The translations under genes were made by a program, and so were the position numbers. 64,000 nt of DNA, taken from assembly GCF_026210795.1 (NCBI RefSeq), contig NC_089437.1, forward strand, positions 1,488,001-1,552,000, written 5' to 3'. The DNA is from Rhizophagus irregularis. Lineage: Eukaryota; Glomeromycota; Glomeromycetes; Glomerales; Glomeraceae. The first letter of the stretch is position 1; every line of letters starts with the position of its first letter. Shown piece after piece: positions 21,300 to 34,071 of the stretch. The notes beneath the pieces were generated by a model, which was not told the origin of the DNA, did no database searches, and was given only the letters and a program-made list of their open reading frames with translations.

Positions 21300-24200
21300 A
21301 ATTTAATATTTAATAGTTTTTATTGTGAAATAACATAGTCACAATTATTAGTGAATTATTTATTGTAATAGAATTTTATTAATATACACATAAAAGAAAT
21401 GTTATTTAATTATTTTATTATTGTTTTACAGCTTTCATGAGGTCATTTAATAATTTGAATACATTTATTAAAATTATTTAAATTACAAACTAAGAATTTT
21501 GTAAAACACTTACTACTCTACTATCTAGTCTTAGTGTTTATATAATCCAAGATAAAATAATAAATAAATAAATAAATTAAAAGATAAAAAAAAACATTGT
21601 TAAATGATTATTCAAAATCCATCTAAAAACAAAATATTAACCGTGGCAGAGTAGCTCGCTGAAAGCATGTTTAAAGCTGCGCAAGGTGCTATGATGTTAC
21701 TACAGTTTGTATTTGCCAAACTGTTGCACAAACAATACCTTTTGGACCTGCGACCTATATGAAAATCTTTGAAAAATATCATATAATTGAAGTAAAATTT
21801 TATCGTTATATCGAATTTTCAATATATCGGTATATCAAATATCGGCATATCGAGGTCTGACCTTAAATCTGATACTACCTTTAAACTTTATAATAAACTT
21901 GTGATTCACTTTTAAAATCAATAATTATGTTACATTTTCATTGTTAAGATTACTGACCGACAGTACTTTCTAAAATGATATACAGTATATACAAATTAAT
22001 TAAACTTTTGTTATGGGGTAATAAAAGTTAAATTCTTAGAAATTTTAATTATTATATAAAAGTAATGCCTAATTTTTTACAAACTTCATGTAAATATTTA
22101 TAAACTTATTCAAAAGTTTACCTCTGAAAACCTGATTATATGATCGATAGTATCGGCTATGAATTATTCGTTCTTTGAGTAGTCGACTTGTTTATAATAT
22201 ACGTTCTATATGAAATTTTTAAAAAGTTTACTATATCTAATATTGAGATTTTATTAGTAAGTTTACTATAGCGAATAAGATTTATTAGTAAGTGAACTGG
22301 GAGAATAAAAAAGTTATAAGCCAAATTTACTATAACGAGCTTTACGTTGACTGTAATTACTTAAATTTTCCTCCCTTTAAGTATCAAAACATCATTTTAC
22401 GTAACATCACTTTATATTTTTCTGTAGGATTATGGTAAAATTGTTTAATTAAGTTCTATTACGAGAAAAAATAGTAACAAAATATTGAATTTTATAATTT
22501 TATAATAGAATGAAAGAATTTTGAGTACAATAATTTGTGTAATATGGAAACGATATTGATATCTGTGCCTATTAACCAAAATAAAGGTTTATTTATCTTA
22601 TTAATCATATTTTATTTTTAGCCATTCCGGAGATTTTTTTTTTCAAATACTTTTCGATTTTTATCAAACCGAAAAAACTTTTTTTAATTGGTTTTATATT
22701 ATTGCGGAGGATTTATGAAATTCCCGATTTTCTGTGTAACCTGAAAATGTCATGAAAAATCACGTGGTATTTCATCATCGGTGTCACACCCTTCCTTGTT
22801 TCCATTTTTCATAAGTATCTGAGGGACTTAGAAATTTTTTTAGTAACAAATCCTACTCGTCACGCACTATCCGTCACATGTGCGCCACACTTAATTTCAG
22901 TCAAGTTGCGTAATACCGTCCATTTCATGACATTTTTTTCATGATACGCTGGGGTAGTCGGGTACCGTATTTCAATCAAATACCCTTGCTGCGCCCTCGG
23001 GAATTAAAATTAATTTACGAAAACATGTGATATCGATTAAGCTTTTTTCCCTAAAAAATGTCAAAGAATGACGCGCCTTTAACATTTAGGTTTGGATTGG
23101 AGATGCAGGATCACGGGTAAGCGCGGTTTCTTTATTTTTTTTCTCTTAAGTTTTTGATCAGGAAGGATCATTGCTGCAAAATAATTGAAATAAATATATA
23201 TATATTTTTTGTTTAAATAAATTATAATCTTTAATTAGAATAAATATAAATTTACATTTATTAAGTTATAGTTATGATAAATTTAAGTATTATTTGTATA
23301 AAAATAAATAGTAATAATAAATTTTGAAAAAAAAATATCGTTATAAGTGATTAATTATATCTTCAGCTCAAGCAAATTTTCCATTTCTTTTCTTGAAAAG
23401 TATTTATCTTTAAAAGTTTTGGAACATTTAGACAAATTTTGTGATGATCATGTAATAAATCACCTATGTAAACATTTACTTCAATTGAAAGTTGAGGTTC
23501 AAGTTTTACCACATATTTATATTAGAATCATAACATTTTTTAATAGTAAAAAAAAGAGATAATACTTAGTATTTTCCAAATAACATAATCATACTTATTA
23601 GTTATTACCATTTACTATATGGGAAAGTCTAAATAAGTTCTTCATTTTAAAATATATCATCTTTCCTGATAAGATTGGATTGATTAATTTAATGATTTTA
23701 TTACGTATTAAATTTTTCGAAATATAAACTTACCTACTTACCTATCTGTATCATTTTCTTGAAATTGAAAGTGGTTCTAAAATAATCCGTTATTAATTAA
23801 TATATATTAATTATTATTCACTTTAAGAAATTCATGAATTACTACTTTCATACATACATGTATGTTTACTAAATTCATTTAGAAAAATCATTACTATCAT
23901 TAACATTCAAAAATCCACGTATTCTTTTAATCATAGATAAATATATGAGATATATGAAGTAATATAAATCCTATTATGATATATATATGTATAACAATTG
24001 CTTTGCTCCATAGTACATTTTATATATATATTTACATCTAATTAAAGGTAGTAATTTGCTATCTTTAATATTAGAACTGAAATATTTTATTCAGTAAATA
24101 TTCTAAATGAAATAGTTGAGTTTGTACTAATATATCATCAGATAATCAATTATCAATATCTTTCATTGTATAACTGATAATATGTTAGACACCTGATGGT

Positions 24201-25214
24201 TCCAATTGTATAACTTTATTAAGATCCAACAAAACATTATCATATTCTTGAAAAATATAATACGCAATACTTTGCAGAAACTTTAAAATCGAAACCATAT
24301 CGTGACCATGTCAAAATTTTATCGTAGGAATTATAATCAAGATCTGCATCGAGCGTTGCAAGTGTTTTGGTAGGTTCATAAATCCACTGTTTGGTATATA
24401 TAGCCTCAAATCTTTCCACCATCTAATAGCCGTATCGCAAATAAGGTGGTGTAATGTTTTAATAAATCCAAATCCACGTTTTTAGATTTGTTCGGGGTAC
24501 AATGCTCTCGATACATGTCGTCACGTGTTGGATACTAAATCGTTGGCGATCACTTAACTGCGTAGTAACAATCCTGCAAAGTAACTCTTTTGTTTTTTTG
24601 TTTTTTTCGGTTTATTTTTAGACCGAATTTTTTTTTTCAATTTTTATTTTGGTTTATTTTTAAACTGATTTTCTTTTTTAATTTCTTTTTCAGTTTGATT
24701 TTTCTAAAACTGAAAATTTTTCTTTTAATTTTCTTTTTATTTTTAAACCAATTTTTTTTGATTTTTTTTCCTTTATAATAGACCTATACTATTTTTGTTA
24801 TATAATTTTTTCATTTAATTTTATATATTTTTCTATTAATAAGTACATTATTAAAATTATTCTTTTTTTTTTTAGACTTAAATCTAAATCAGAAATCGGG
24901 TTGATGTTGCGGTGTTATAGTAAGCACCTTTTTTTCAATTCTCATTTTCAATAATAATTTTTTTTTCATATCTAGTATTTTTTTTGCTAATTTTTTTTTC
25001 ATTCTTTTCCCCTTTAGATTTGGATCAGTATTGACGAAAATTACATCTGCTAATATGTCGGGATTATCGGGAATTATCCATCGGGATTCAATATTTTATT
25101 TTGTTCCACATTAATTGCAATTTCGGAAATGTATTTTTATTCGTAAATACCGAAACGGTCATCGGGTCCCACATTAAAAGATCTTCAATATTTTAACCCT
25201 TTATAATAAACAAA
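21300..25214. other. Long gene-poor interval
   Basis: No intact gene. About 21780-21880: ATATCG-rich ends with GGTCAGACCTCGATAT, like pogo/Tigger termini. About 22195-22360: decayed mariner-like motifs (TTACTATAACGAGC and TTGACTGTA). About 22740-23130: a stretch of higher GC with no recognised feature. 24230-24330: on the minus strand TGGTCACGATATGGTTTCGA, shared with 47290-47440; a 60-codon open frame over it (24422-24240, minus) may be a relic. 24590-24780: T-rich CAGTTTGATTTTTCTAAACTGA-like repeats, similar to those at 7040, 46200 and 61560. 24880-25214 begins to resemble sequence upstream of lipase 1. Confidence 0.5.
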
Positions 25215-25566
25215 ATGATCCTAACATGTCAAATGTGGGACAAATATTAACGATGGTCAAATAGTTGATCATCAAAAGTCTTGGAAATTTTTAATTACCA
25301 TTCAAAAAGAATGATTTAGTCAATAAGCTCGCTATGAAGAGTCCAATCACTGAAAGTGTCCAATTACTAAAAATTATTTACAGGGTATTTGATCAAATCT
25401 GTCGATAAAGAAAAAGTGTGATGATTTACTATTAATTTAATTTCAATAAAGATGCGATCATAACTCCAAAAAATGTATAAAAGAACGTGTTTTTTTATCT
25501 GACAGCATTTCATTCTTTTACACTAAAACATTATACTAAAATATTTCCTCTGTAAAGCAATAAGCA
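25215..25566 (+). promoter_or_regulatory. Upstream region of lipase gene 2
   Basis: Near-identical blocks to 4540-5000, with TATAAAAG at 25476-25483, 91 nt before the ATG as in copy 1. Confidence 0.6.
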
Positions 25567-27004
25567 ATGCAGCAGCAAATTATTTCTTCAAGTTGCAAAG
25601 CAACTCCTACCAAATATACGCATAACTCCTTTTCACATCTTTTACAACACACATTATCCTTCAAGTTAATTTTTTTAATCTCTTTAATCTTTTTATCAGT
25701 ATTAATCGAAGCCGCTCCAGTACCTAATACTCTTGGTCCCATTACATCAATTCCTAATTTACAGAGCTTTGCTAATTACGCTGCTACTGCTTATGTTAAG
25801 GCTCCTCTTCAAAATTGGGACTGTGGAGAAATGTGTCAGAGAACTAAGGGTACCCAATTGGTTAAAGATTTTAGCAACCCTCAGCTTAACACAAGGGGTA
25901 TTTTATATTATTACTGTGCCACACATCGTTAACTTTTTGCGTTTACTAACAAAATAATAAATATGTAGGTTACATAGCCATGGAGCCAGAAAAACAATTA
26001 ATTATCGTAGCATATAGAGGAACGGAACCAACAAGTATTAGAAATTACATTTCTGACTTCATCATTTATCACGATACTTGGGAACCTGCACCTGGTACCT
26101 TGGTACACCATGGATTTCTTAATGCTTGGAACCAAATTCAACCCCAAGTTACCGATGATCTTTTAAAATTAATCCAAGAAAAGCCCGATTTCAGGATCGG
26201 ATTTATGGGTCACAGTTTAGGTGGTGGTAAGTTCAATAAATCAAAAAAAAATTACATATTTAATTACAACTTTTTAACAGTCTTTTTTTTTTTATCATAG
26301 CACTTGCTACATTTTCGGCATTAGATCTTATACATAAAGCGCCAGAATTAGCTAAAAATGAAAAATTGTTTCTTGCTACATTTGGTCAACCAAGAATTGG
26401 TGATGAAAAATTTGCTAAATTTGTTGATGATAACCTAAAAGTAATAAGAACTGTAATTCATGGTGATCCAGTTCCTCAATTGCCTCCACCATGGCCAATT
26501 CCACTTATTGGGTCCTATAAACATTTTGGTGAAGAATTATATATAAGTAATCCTGATCAAGATCCAAATGCCTTTCAGGAATGTGTGGCTGAAGATCCAA
26601 ATTGTTCTGCATCGTTATCTTTTAGTGATATAGACCTAAAGTATCATTCGGGTCCCTATTATGGTGTTAATATGAAAGATGCTACTAGAGAGCCCAATGT
26701 AAATTCCATTGAAGATTCCAATGAAGGTGACGAAAATTACGATTACTCACCTTATTTCAAGTATGACCCAAATTACGATTATGAGGGAGCTATGAGAGTT
26801 AACGGTGTTGATGGTGTTAAGGGAGTTGACGGTACTAAAGGAGTTAACGGTACTAATGAAGTTAACGGTACCAAGGGAGTTAACGGTACCAAGGGAGTTA
26901 ACGGTACTAAGGAAGTTAACGGTACCAAGGGAGTTAACGGTACTAAGGAAGTTAAAGGTACTAAGGGAGTTAACGGAGTTGACAGAGCTAAAGGTTATAG
27001 ATAG
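25567..27004 (+). CDS. Secreted class 3 (alpha/beta-hydrolase) lipase, copy 2
   Basis: Three exons 25567-25897, 25969-26226 and 26301-27004 (71- and 74-nt introns at the same places as in copy 1) give 430 residues. The hydrophobic leader ends EAAPVP. Catalytic residues are Ser193 in GHSLG, Asp252 in GDPVP and His312 in KYHSGPYYG; all are kept, so the enzyme should be active on acyl esters. Compared with copy 1 (5001-6387) it lacks one codon in exon 2 and has a longer hexapeptide tail (GVNGTK/EVNGTK repeats) ending DRAKGYR. Differences cluster in the loops around residues 80-100 and 135-145, which could alter substrate choice. It is 20 kb from its paralogue, in the same orientation. Confidence 0.88.
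26797..26985 (+). repeat. 18-bp coding minisatellite in lipase 2 tail
   Basis: About ten copies of the 18-bp unit GGAGTTAACGGTACCAAG, more than in lipase 1. Confidence 0.8.
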
Positions 27005-27229
27005 ATTAAATTTTTAATTTTTAGACTTAAAAGTAGATAATAATGTAATTTAATTAATTTAATTAATTTGTTGACTTAAAAATAGATAATAATGTAATTT
27101 AATTGATTTTTTTTTAATTAATTTGTTTTATCGCCGTTTTCGAATTACATTTGTCGATTATTGCCTTAATAAAATAAAGAATCACTTGTACTACTACAAA
27201 CTACAAAAAGAATCACTGATGTCTAACCG

Positions 27230-27427
27230 TCACCGTTCACGTAAACGATGTCGGACAATTTCCCGACAACCTTTTTCCCTAACATACCCTTTGCCCGACG
27301 ATGATTGCCCGACAAGACATATTCCCGAATGAACATTTTACCGACATGACACCTTCCCTAATGGACATTATACCGACATGCTAGTTTTCCCGATATGACA
27401 TTATCCAACATATATCCTGACAGACAC
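27230..27427. repeat. Degenerate CCCGACA repeats
   Basis: Loose 20-24 bp units such as TTTCCCGACAACC, TTGCCCGACGATG, ATTTTACCGACATGACA. Probably a diverged relative of the CACCGACA arrays. Open frames through it are not considered genes. Confidence 0.55.
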
Positions 27428-27645
27428 GGGTCGCGTTTAACTCACCAACAATTACTTCACCGACAATCATTTCACCGACAAACGTTTCACGGACACATAT
27501 ATAAAATTAAATATAAAAATTTTATAAATATTTTTACATATATCTTTTAATATATGAAATAGGGAATTACGTATTTCTTCGTTAGATTTAATAAATACAA
27601 AAAAACTACTAATATAGATTTCCTTAGGGGAATAGCACATACTTT
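27428..27645. repeat. Dispersed repeat, copy 2 (CACCGACA family)
   Basis: Same order of blocks as 2899-3130, starting GGGTCGCGTTTAACTCAC. It follows lipase 2, whereas copy 1 precedes lipase 1, so it is not part of the same duplicated segment. Confidence 0.7.
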
Positions 27646-29006
27646 TCACAATAGTTTATTTTTTTTTTAATAAATGTATTAATGTTTTGTTGTGATGATC
27701 AAAACTAAAAAGTTTATATATATATATATATATATTAGTAACTGGTAATGCGCATTTCTTTTATTATTTTAATGAAATTTATAATAACATATAAAAAAAT
27801 AAAAAGAATATAATAGATATAGCTATATGTTATTCACCCGTCTAAGATGGAAGTAAGTATCAATACTTATTATAATCCATGTTAAAGTTCCCTCCCAATA
27901 GTCGAAGTGAAATATGTACATTCTCACCTTGTTGAATGTTGTAAGATCTTCCCATTACTTATTTTCGTCTCCCATCACGCCTCTTTATCTTCTCATCACT
28001 CCTTTTCGTATCCCATCACTCCTCTTCATCTACCATCATGCCATATTTCTCCTTTTGTTAAAGGAGAGATCAACAATTTGTATATTTATAAATTGAAGCA
28101 TTTTTTTTTACAAAAACGTTCACTTAAAAGATCTTTTAAAAGTATGTCAAACTCCCCCATGAAAATGACCCCTTGTTTACCCAAAAAGTTTAAATAATAA
28201 AAAGATAAATCTTCTCTTCATAATAAAACCAAAGTATCAAAAACAAATTTCTATAATAAAACTTACGGTAAATCGGTTGAAATCGAAATAGGAACCTAAA
28301 GAAATCTTTCATATGAAATACTCACTAAAAAAATAGACTTCAAATAATGACGTTGTGAAAACTTTTATGTCATACTGATCGACAAATCACCCGATCTCAC
28401 TAATTTGATAATTTTCTTTAATCAAGAACAAGAGTATTTATAACTCTGCTTAGCAGTACTTCATATAATCAAATTTGACAAGTTTCTTCAGACAAAATTC
28501 AAACAATTCCTGTTTGATATTGCCGAGCCAATAATTGGGTTAACCTGCTTTTTTTACTCCAACTTATTATTACATAAATAACATAAAATATTCAGTTTGG
28601 CTTATAAAACCTATAATACATAAATAATTAATTAATGACTTATAAGTTCTATGTAGTTTATTTAAACAATGAAAATTTATATTTTGAGGGTTAACTTTTC
28701 TGTTTTAAGGTAATAAACTTACCATAAAAAATATTTCCATTATCTTGTTAAAAAAGTCTCTTATTAAGCCTCTTCATTTATTTTTCGTAATTAGCTGTAT
28801 CAACTGGATGAGACAACTGAATCTGACGCTCGAGACACTAAAATTTCAGAAAAACTCGTGAATTAGTGAGGTATGCTGTCGTATATATGACATAACGGAT
28901 TTAAATAGAAGATATGTAAAATGGTTAGCAAATTGTAACATTTGAGATTAGTCTGTGATAATGAGATGCTTAAAACTGATGCATACTAAGAAGTGATAAT
29001 ATAGTT
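27646..29006. other. Gene-free interval
   Basis: Contains a TA microsatellite near 27715-27735 and a partial copy of the CATCACTCCTTTTCGTCTCC minisatellite (about 27940-28040). Open frames there are low-complexity shadows. The remainder is AT-rich without supported genes. Confidence 0.5.
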
Positions 29007-29219
29007 ATTGAGTATGATATATACCTCCGATGTTGTATAGTATAGTGTAAAAAAACTATACTGTATAGATAAAAGCTATACTATATAAATAAAAAAATAT
29101 ACTGTATAAATAAAAAATTATACTGTATAGATAAAAAATTATACTGTATAGATAAAAACTATACTGTATAGATTTTCGTCAACTATACTATACAACATCG
29201 GAGGTATATCATACTCAAT
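29007..29219. mobile_element. MITE with minisatellite core
   Basis: 37-39 bp inverted repeats (29007-29045 and 29183-29219) beginning ATTGAGTATGATATA and containing ACCTCCGATGTTGTATAGTA; they are identical apart from a 2-bp indel. The core is about six units of 21 bp (ACTATACTGTATAGATAAAA), themselves palindromic. Total 213 bp, 490 bp upstream of the orphan gene start near 29536. Confidence 0.8.
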
Positions 29220-29535
29220 ATCATTTAACCGCTAAGAAGTTAAGGAATTTATATGTTATTTAATATATATATGATCTGCAAAATGGTAAGATTCCTAAAA
29301 TCTTAAGGGATATTTAATTACGTCATTATTGCTTCATCAACTCTATAGGAAAAAACACATGCATAATCAGGTTTCACAACGTCGTTTATCAGGATCTATA
29401 AAAGATCGAAATGATTTGATACTCCTGATATTTTTTTTCGCTTGATTTGTTTTTATATATTGAATTTATCTCTTATCACCGTCGAAAATTGTTCATCAAT
29501 AAACAATAACAAAAAAAAAAAAAGAAAGAAAGAAA

Positions 29536-30023
29536 ATGTCAACAGGGAACTCGCAAGTTAAAGGTATTAGAAGTGTTTTTTGTATTTTATATTTTATTTG
29601 ATAATTTATCTTATCATTTCTTAACTACTTCCAGCTAAGACTCCAGCTAAGACTTCAGCTAAAACTCCAGCTAAAATTCCAGCCAAAACTCCAGCTGAAG
29701 TCTGGGTCTTATCGATGTTTTTTTCTCCATATAAAGCTGTTGAATATTCAATTGAATGTCGCTGCTTTGTCTCCAAGAAACTAGCTCAAGAAGCAATGAG
29801 AAGAGAAGCACGACGTCTATACAAAAATTCAGATTGTATTCAAGGAGCTAGAAACAAATACTATAGGGAGCACGAAACGGAAATACACTTTAGCGAGAGC
29901 GAAGATGGACCTGATTATCGTAGAGAGTTTGGTTATTGTGAAATTAAATCTGCAAAATTGGAAGACAAAGAAAGTGGAGATGAAGTACCTTCAAGTACAG
30001 ATGAAGATAGCGATGAATATTGA
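29536..30023 (+). CDS. Orphan protein with AKTP repeats and acidic tail
   Basis: Two exons, 29536-29563 and 29635-30023, with a 71-nt GT-AG intron, encode 138 residues. After MSTGNSQVK come five tandem AKTP-like tetrapeptides (AKTP, AKTS, AKTP, AKIP, AKTP). Then follows a globular, charged middle (FFSPYKAVEYSIECRCFVSK, then an Arg/Lys-rich helix EAMRREARRLYK) and an acidic C-terminus ending SSTDEDSDEY. No signal peptide or membrane segment. The short basic repeat with an acidic tail is compatible with a nuclear or nucleic-acid-associated protein, but no family is recognised. The frame is kept exactly across the splice, which supports the model. Start is the first ATG after an AG-rich leader. 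Confidence 0.65.
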
Positions 30024-31537
30024 ATAAGGTATTAATGAACATTTTCCAGTTCACTCTCTTATGCCTTGATTAATAATTAATTGTACCGTAAATTTGCTTT
30101 CTTTTTAGTTTACATAGTAGTTACTAAAGTTGCTTATCAGTAACGCAATACTCACATTTATAAAGTAATATAATAACAAAGCACTAAAGAAAAATATTGT
30201 AATGATAAATTTCTTACTAAAATAAAGCTCACTAAATTGTAAACCCCGGTTAATATAATCACATATTCAATTACAAATTTCAAAGCAATGAGACAATAAT
30301 AATTTTCCTTTGACTTTAATTCTAAAATTTATTTTCCCAAATTCATATCATTAGACTTCATGATAGTCTTTTAATAATTCTATTCATAGTATGATTCTTA
30401 AGTATCAACGACAATAATAGATAATGTTTCAGAATTCTGTCCCGGTAATCTTTTTTTTATACAAAAATTATATATACCAGTAACATATTTTTTTGTTAAT
30501 GCGTAATTAGGGATTCCATCAATTAAATCTTTCATTATATTGTATTCCTTTTCTACAAGATTTATGTCAGCTTAAACGATCGTAAAAACTATTTGAAGCA
30601 AGCAATGATAGAAGATCATTACAAATATTGCACGTCATTTTTGAAACAATTTTGAGAAATTTTTGTATTTACTCATTTAGATCTTGATAAATTAGTAAAT
30701 TAATAAAACTAACGGTCTTAAGACTGCTGTGGCATAGCAAACATACTTCAGAAAATTAATAAAATAAATAAAATAGAATAATAAATTTTAGCAATTACGA
30801 AGTTATAAGTTATATAAAAAAAAATGGTGTATTTCACTTCGAAAAATCAAATATATATTTAATTGAGTATATCGAAATTTTAACGCAATCATTTAAACGA
30901 TAAATTAATGAATGTAAGGCATAACGATTATGATATCGTCCACTAAATCAATCCTAAGTCAAATCGTTTGCGGTATAACGACCGACCTAATAAAAAAAAA
31001 TTTTAATTTTGAAAATTGATTTAACGATCAAGCAGAAACCAAATAAACAAAAGAATCAATTTTATTTATTTAAATAAAAAAATTTTTATAACAAACTTTA
31101 TAAAAATTAAACTAAACTAAAAAAAAAAATATCAATTTTCCTTTTTTAAATAATTTAAAAAAAAATAAGAATTTTAGTGGTTCTAGCCCTAATGTCCCTT
31201 TTTTTTACAAATTTACCCAAAAAAGAAAAAATCTATTATCAAACAATAAATATCCGAATTACTTTTTTTATTTTTACTATAAGACAATTAAAAAATTGTT
31301 ATTTTTTTTTTATTATTATTTATTATTTATTATTATTCACTATTTATTATTAAAAAAAAATATTTCAAACTAAAAAAAGAAAACATTATTGAATAATAAG
31401 AAATTAGATTCCCTTTTATATTCGTATCATTATAAAAAATTCAAAGAATTCATCTTATTTTAAAATTTTTTTTACTAAAAAAAATAGAAAAGAAAAAACT
31501 ATATATTACCATAACTATGAATATAAAATTCCCTTTT
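30024..31537. other. Gene-free AT-rich interval
   Basis: Downstream flank of the orphan gene. About 30900-31000 holds ATATCG/TAACGA-type motifs resembling decayed pogo-like ends. No gene is supported. Confidence 0.5.
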
Positions 31538-31783
31538 AGGCCAGGCAAAAAAAAAAAAATTTAGATTCTCATAATCCGGCTGGGTTAGTTTTTCGAAAAA
31601 TGGAAATTTTTTTTTATACATATAGTAGAAAAAAATTTTTATCACATGATTTTAAGTTTTTGGCCAATGTGCATAAAAAAATTTTACATATGAAAAAATT
31701 TTACATATATAAAAAACGTCGGCCGGCCAGGTCATTTTTAAAATTTTATGTCATGAGAATCTAAAAATTTTTTTGCCTAGCCT
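31538..31783. mobile_element. MITE with AGGCCAGGC-A-run termini
   Basis: About 32-bp inverted repeats: left AGGCCAGGC, an A run, then TTTAGATTCTCAT; right is the complement with AGGCTAGGC. The interior of about 180 bp includes ACGTCGGCCGGCCAGG. Same terminal type as 40775-41914. Confidence 0.65.
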
Positions 31784-33209
31784 TATATATTTACATTATA
31801 TAAAATCAAAAAAATCGCCTTTTTTTTAAAAAAACTAGCGATTTATTTGGTTACAGCACGATTTTCTGACGGATGATTTCTTGACAAGATATTTGCCTTA
31901 CAAAAGTTTGGCCAGAGGCATGCAGAGTTATGTACGAATATGTGATCAAATGGCCAGCGTTATTTTGTAAGCGATTTATTGTCTGAAGCGTTAGCGAAGG
32001 TTTAACTCCCATTTTTGTCACAATTGACAATTTTATTTCCTTTTTTTTGAATATGTATCATGATTTGTGTAACACTACCTATTTGACCCCTGAAATATGC
32101 TAAATACGTTACATTATTTGTGTTTAATATATTTAAATTTTGATAAATAAATTACAATAATTTATATTTAAATATTTTCTTATTCACGTAACAGTTGTAA
32201 CATGCACTAGCGAGTTATGCACTTATGCAGCGTGAAGAACTTTCCATTTTCCTAGTATAGTTCTTCATTATTATAATAAACTAATAATTATAAAAACAAT
32301 TATAAAGGAAAGAATCAAATTTCCTTTTATAAATTTTACATTATGTTTTATCATTAAACAAGTTCAAAATAAATCATATTTCATATATTTTACATTTTAT
32401 AGTCCTAACTCCCCTTTAAACATGAACTCTTGTTTAATAATAAAGATCTATTTTAAACTCATACAGATAAAAATACTTTTTTTTTTGTGAAAATGCACAT
32501 TTAACGCCTTAATATTTTTCACCCTCTTTTTTTTCAAAAGACCTTCCATCTGGTGTTACATTTATTCACGTAATTTATAATTTTTATAATAAGCTATTCT
32601 TTGTTTTAATCAATTTGATCTTAAGAAATTTATATCGGTCATATTAATATGTAATAAATTAACTCATGCGAAAAAATTATACATATATAAATATGTTTCT
32701 CTTTTCCTTTATGTTGCACCTCAACGTGGTGATCAGGTGACAATAAGTTTTCCAAAGGCAACAAATAGATTTGTTTACTTTATTAATTTATTAAATTGAT
32801 TTTTATATAATCCATACTATAAATTAAAAATATTATTCAGATTATTCAATTTTTAAATTTCGTGTTAATAACATGGTCCATATTTTGATGTAAATTAAAT
32901 TATAATCTCCAGGCACGGCTCTAATTTTATCTGTTTTTCCTCTAATCACTTCTATTCCCTAATCCATTCTGAAAATTAATACCAATATGATACAATTGTC
33001 ATATCTTAAACTAAAAATTCATTGTACCATTATTACCGAAAAGTAGTTTAAGATTTTATTCTTTCTTGGTAAAATTATGGATGTTTACTCAATTTTTGCA
33101 ACAAAATATTAATTTTTATTGATGAAATAATATCCTCATAAATGAATCATATGATACAAGATGGAAATAATTACATTTTTTTAACTATTTTTAAACAATT
33201 CATTCGAAT
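31784..33209. other. Gene-poor interval with one dispersed repeat
   Basis: 31977-32120 repeats the block seen at 15369-15505 (TTGTCTGAAGCGTTAGCGAA, GTCACAATTGACAATTTTA, CCCCTGAAATATGC). At about 32970-32830 on the minus strand a coding-like fragment (GIEVIRGKTDKIRAVPGDYN) may be the relic of a gene; no family is assigned. Confidence 0.5.
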
Positions 33210-33602
33210 TTAAAGATTCGTTTCTTTTTGACGTTTTTCACTTCCATCAACAATCCATTCAATAATACCATTATCATCTTCCCTCCTTCTTTTTCCTTTA
33301 CTATTGCTGACAACGGAAGATGTTTCTTGTACCCATTTCTTCACCATGTGAAGGAATCCTAATCCTTCACTTATTTTTTTATCGGCAAATATTTCTATGT
33401 CATCAGGATTAAGCATCTCATTGGTAGTAATTATTATACTTAATGCTACATTCCATCTATTCATATCAAATAAAAATTTTGATTCCTTAGATGTTTTATT
33501 TATATTAAAAAATCCAAAACAAGTTATCACGATATCTGCTTCTTGACCTTGTATTTCTTGTGGCTTTGTGACTCTTAAATAAAAGTGTGGCTTTTATCAG
33601 AT
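33210..33602 (-). pseudogene. C-terminal fragment of a superfamily 1 helicase
   Basis: An open frame with ATG at 33530 and stop at 33210 continues upstream of that ATG, with the same frame back to about 33590. It reads RVTKPQEIQGQEADIVITCF then FLFDMNRWNVALS. QGQEAD matches helicase motif V and NRxNVAL(S/T) matches motif VI of Upf1/DNA2/NAM7-like SF1 helicases. The usual arginine finger after the motif (SRAR/TRAK) is replaced by SIIITT, and the rest of the helicase (Walker A, DEAD-like box) is absent upstream, where stops and a frame change appear. The tail has an NLS-like KGKRRRED. It is most likely a truncated, inactive remnant. Confidence 0.6.
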
Positions 33603-34071
33603 CGAATCTTCCCCAGTATTACCACCAAATTTTTTACCCCCACGTGTTTTATGATGACGTTGTTATTTGTTTTGTGGCTTATGCATATGCCGATACAATT
33701 ATTTTGTAACACGTATATTTTTATTTTATTCTATATTTCGTTTAAAGAAAAATTTTTTCTCAAGCTTTTTTTCTTTGCAATTAAGAGAAAGCAAACACTA
33801 TATTAGTAAGTAGAAATATGAAAGTTTACCACATAATATGAATATAATTTTGTTTAATTACTAAAAGTTAAGAAAATGTGTACACAGAAAATCTTTTTTT
33901 TTTCGTATTTTAAATAAAGTTTATTGTAGTAGTACATTGTGTTTTAAATAGAAATCGTATTATAGAATTTTATCCAAATTTTATTTGGCTTGAAAGCCAT
34001 ATTTCCAAGTTTGTTTTTTGGTAATTTTTTTTAGTAATTTTATTTTTCTTTCATTTATAGGTAACGGTAAT
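33603..34071. other. Gene-free stretch
   Basis: AT-rich. A TTTCATTTATAG acceptor-like site lies at about 34049-34060, just before the next gene's ATG, so an upstream non-coding exon is possible. Confidence 0.45.

Noticed and set aside
22740-23130. Higher-GC stretch considered as rRNA or tRNA
   Set aside because: No tRNA box B or rRNA core motif could be matched, and no cloverleaf pairing was seen.
27123-27332. 69-codon frame after lipase 2
   Set aside because: Runs into CCCGACA repeats and has no splice, promoter or domain support.
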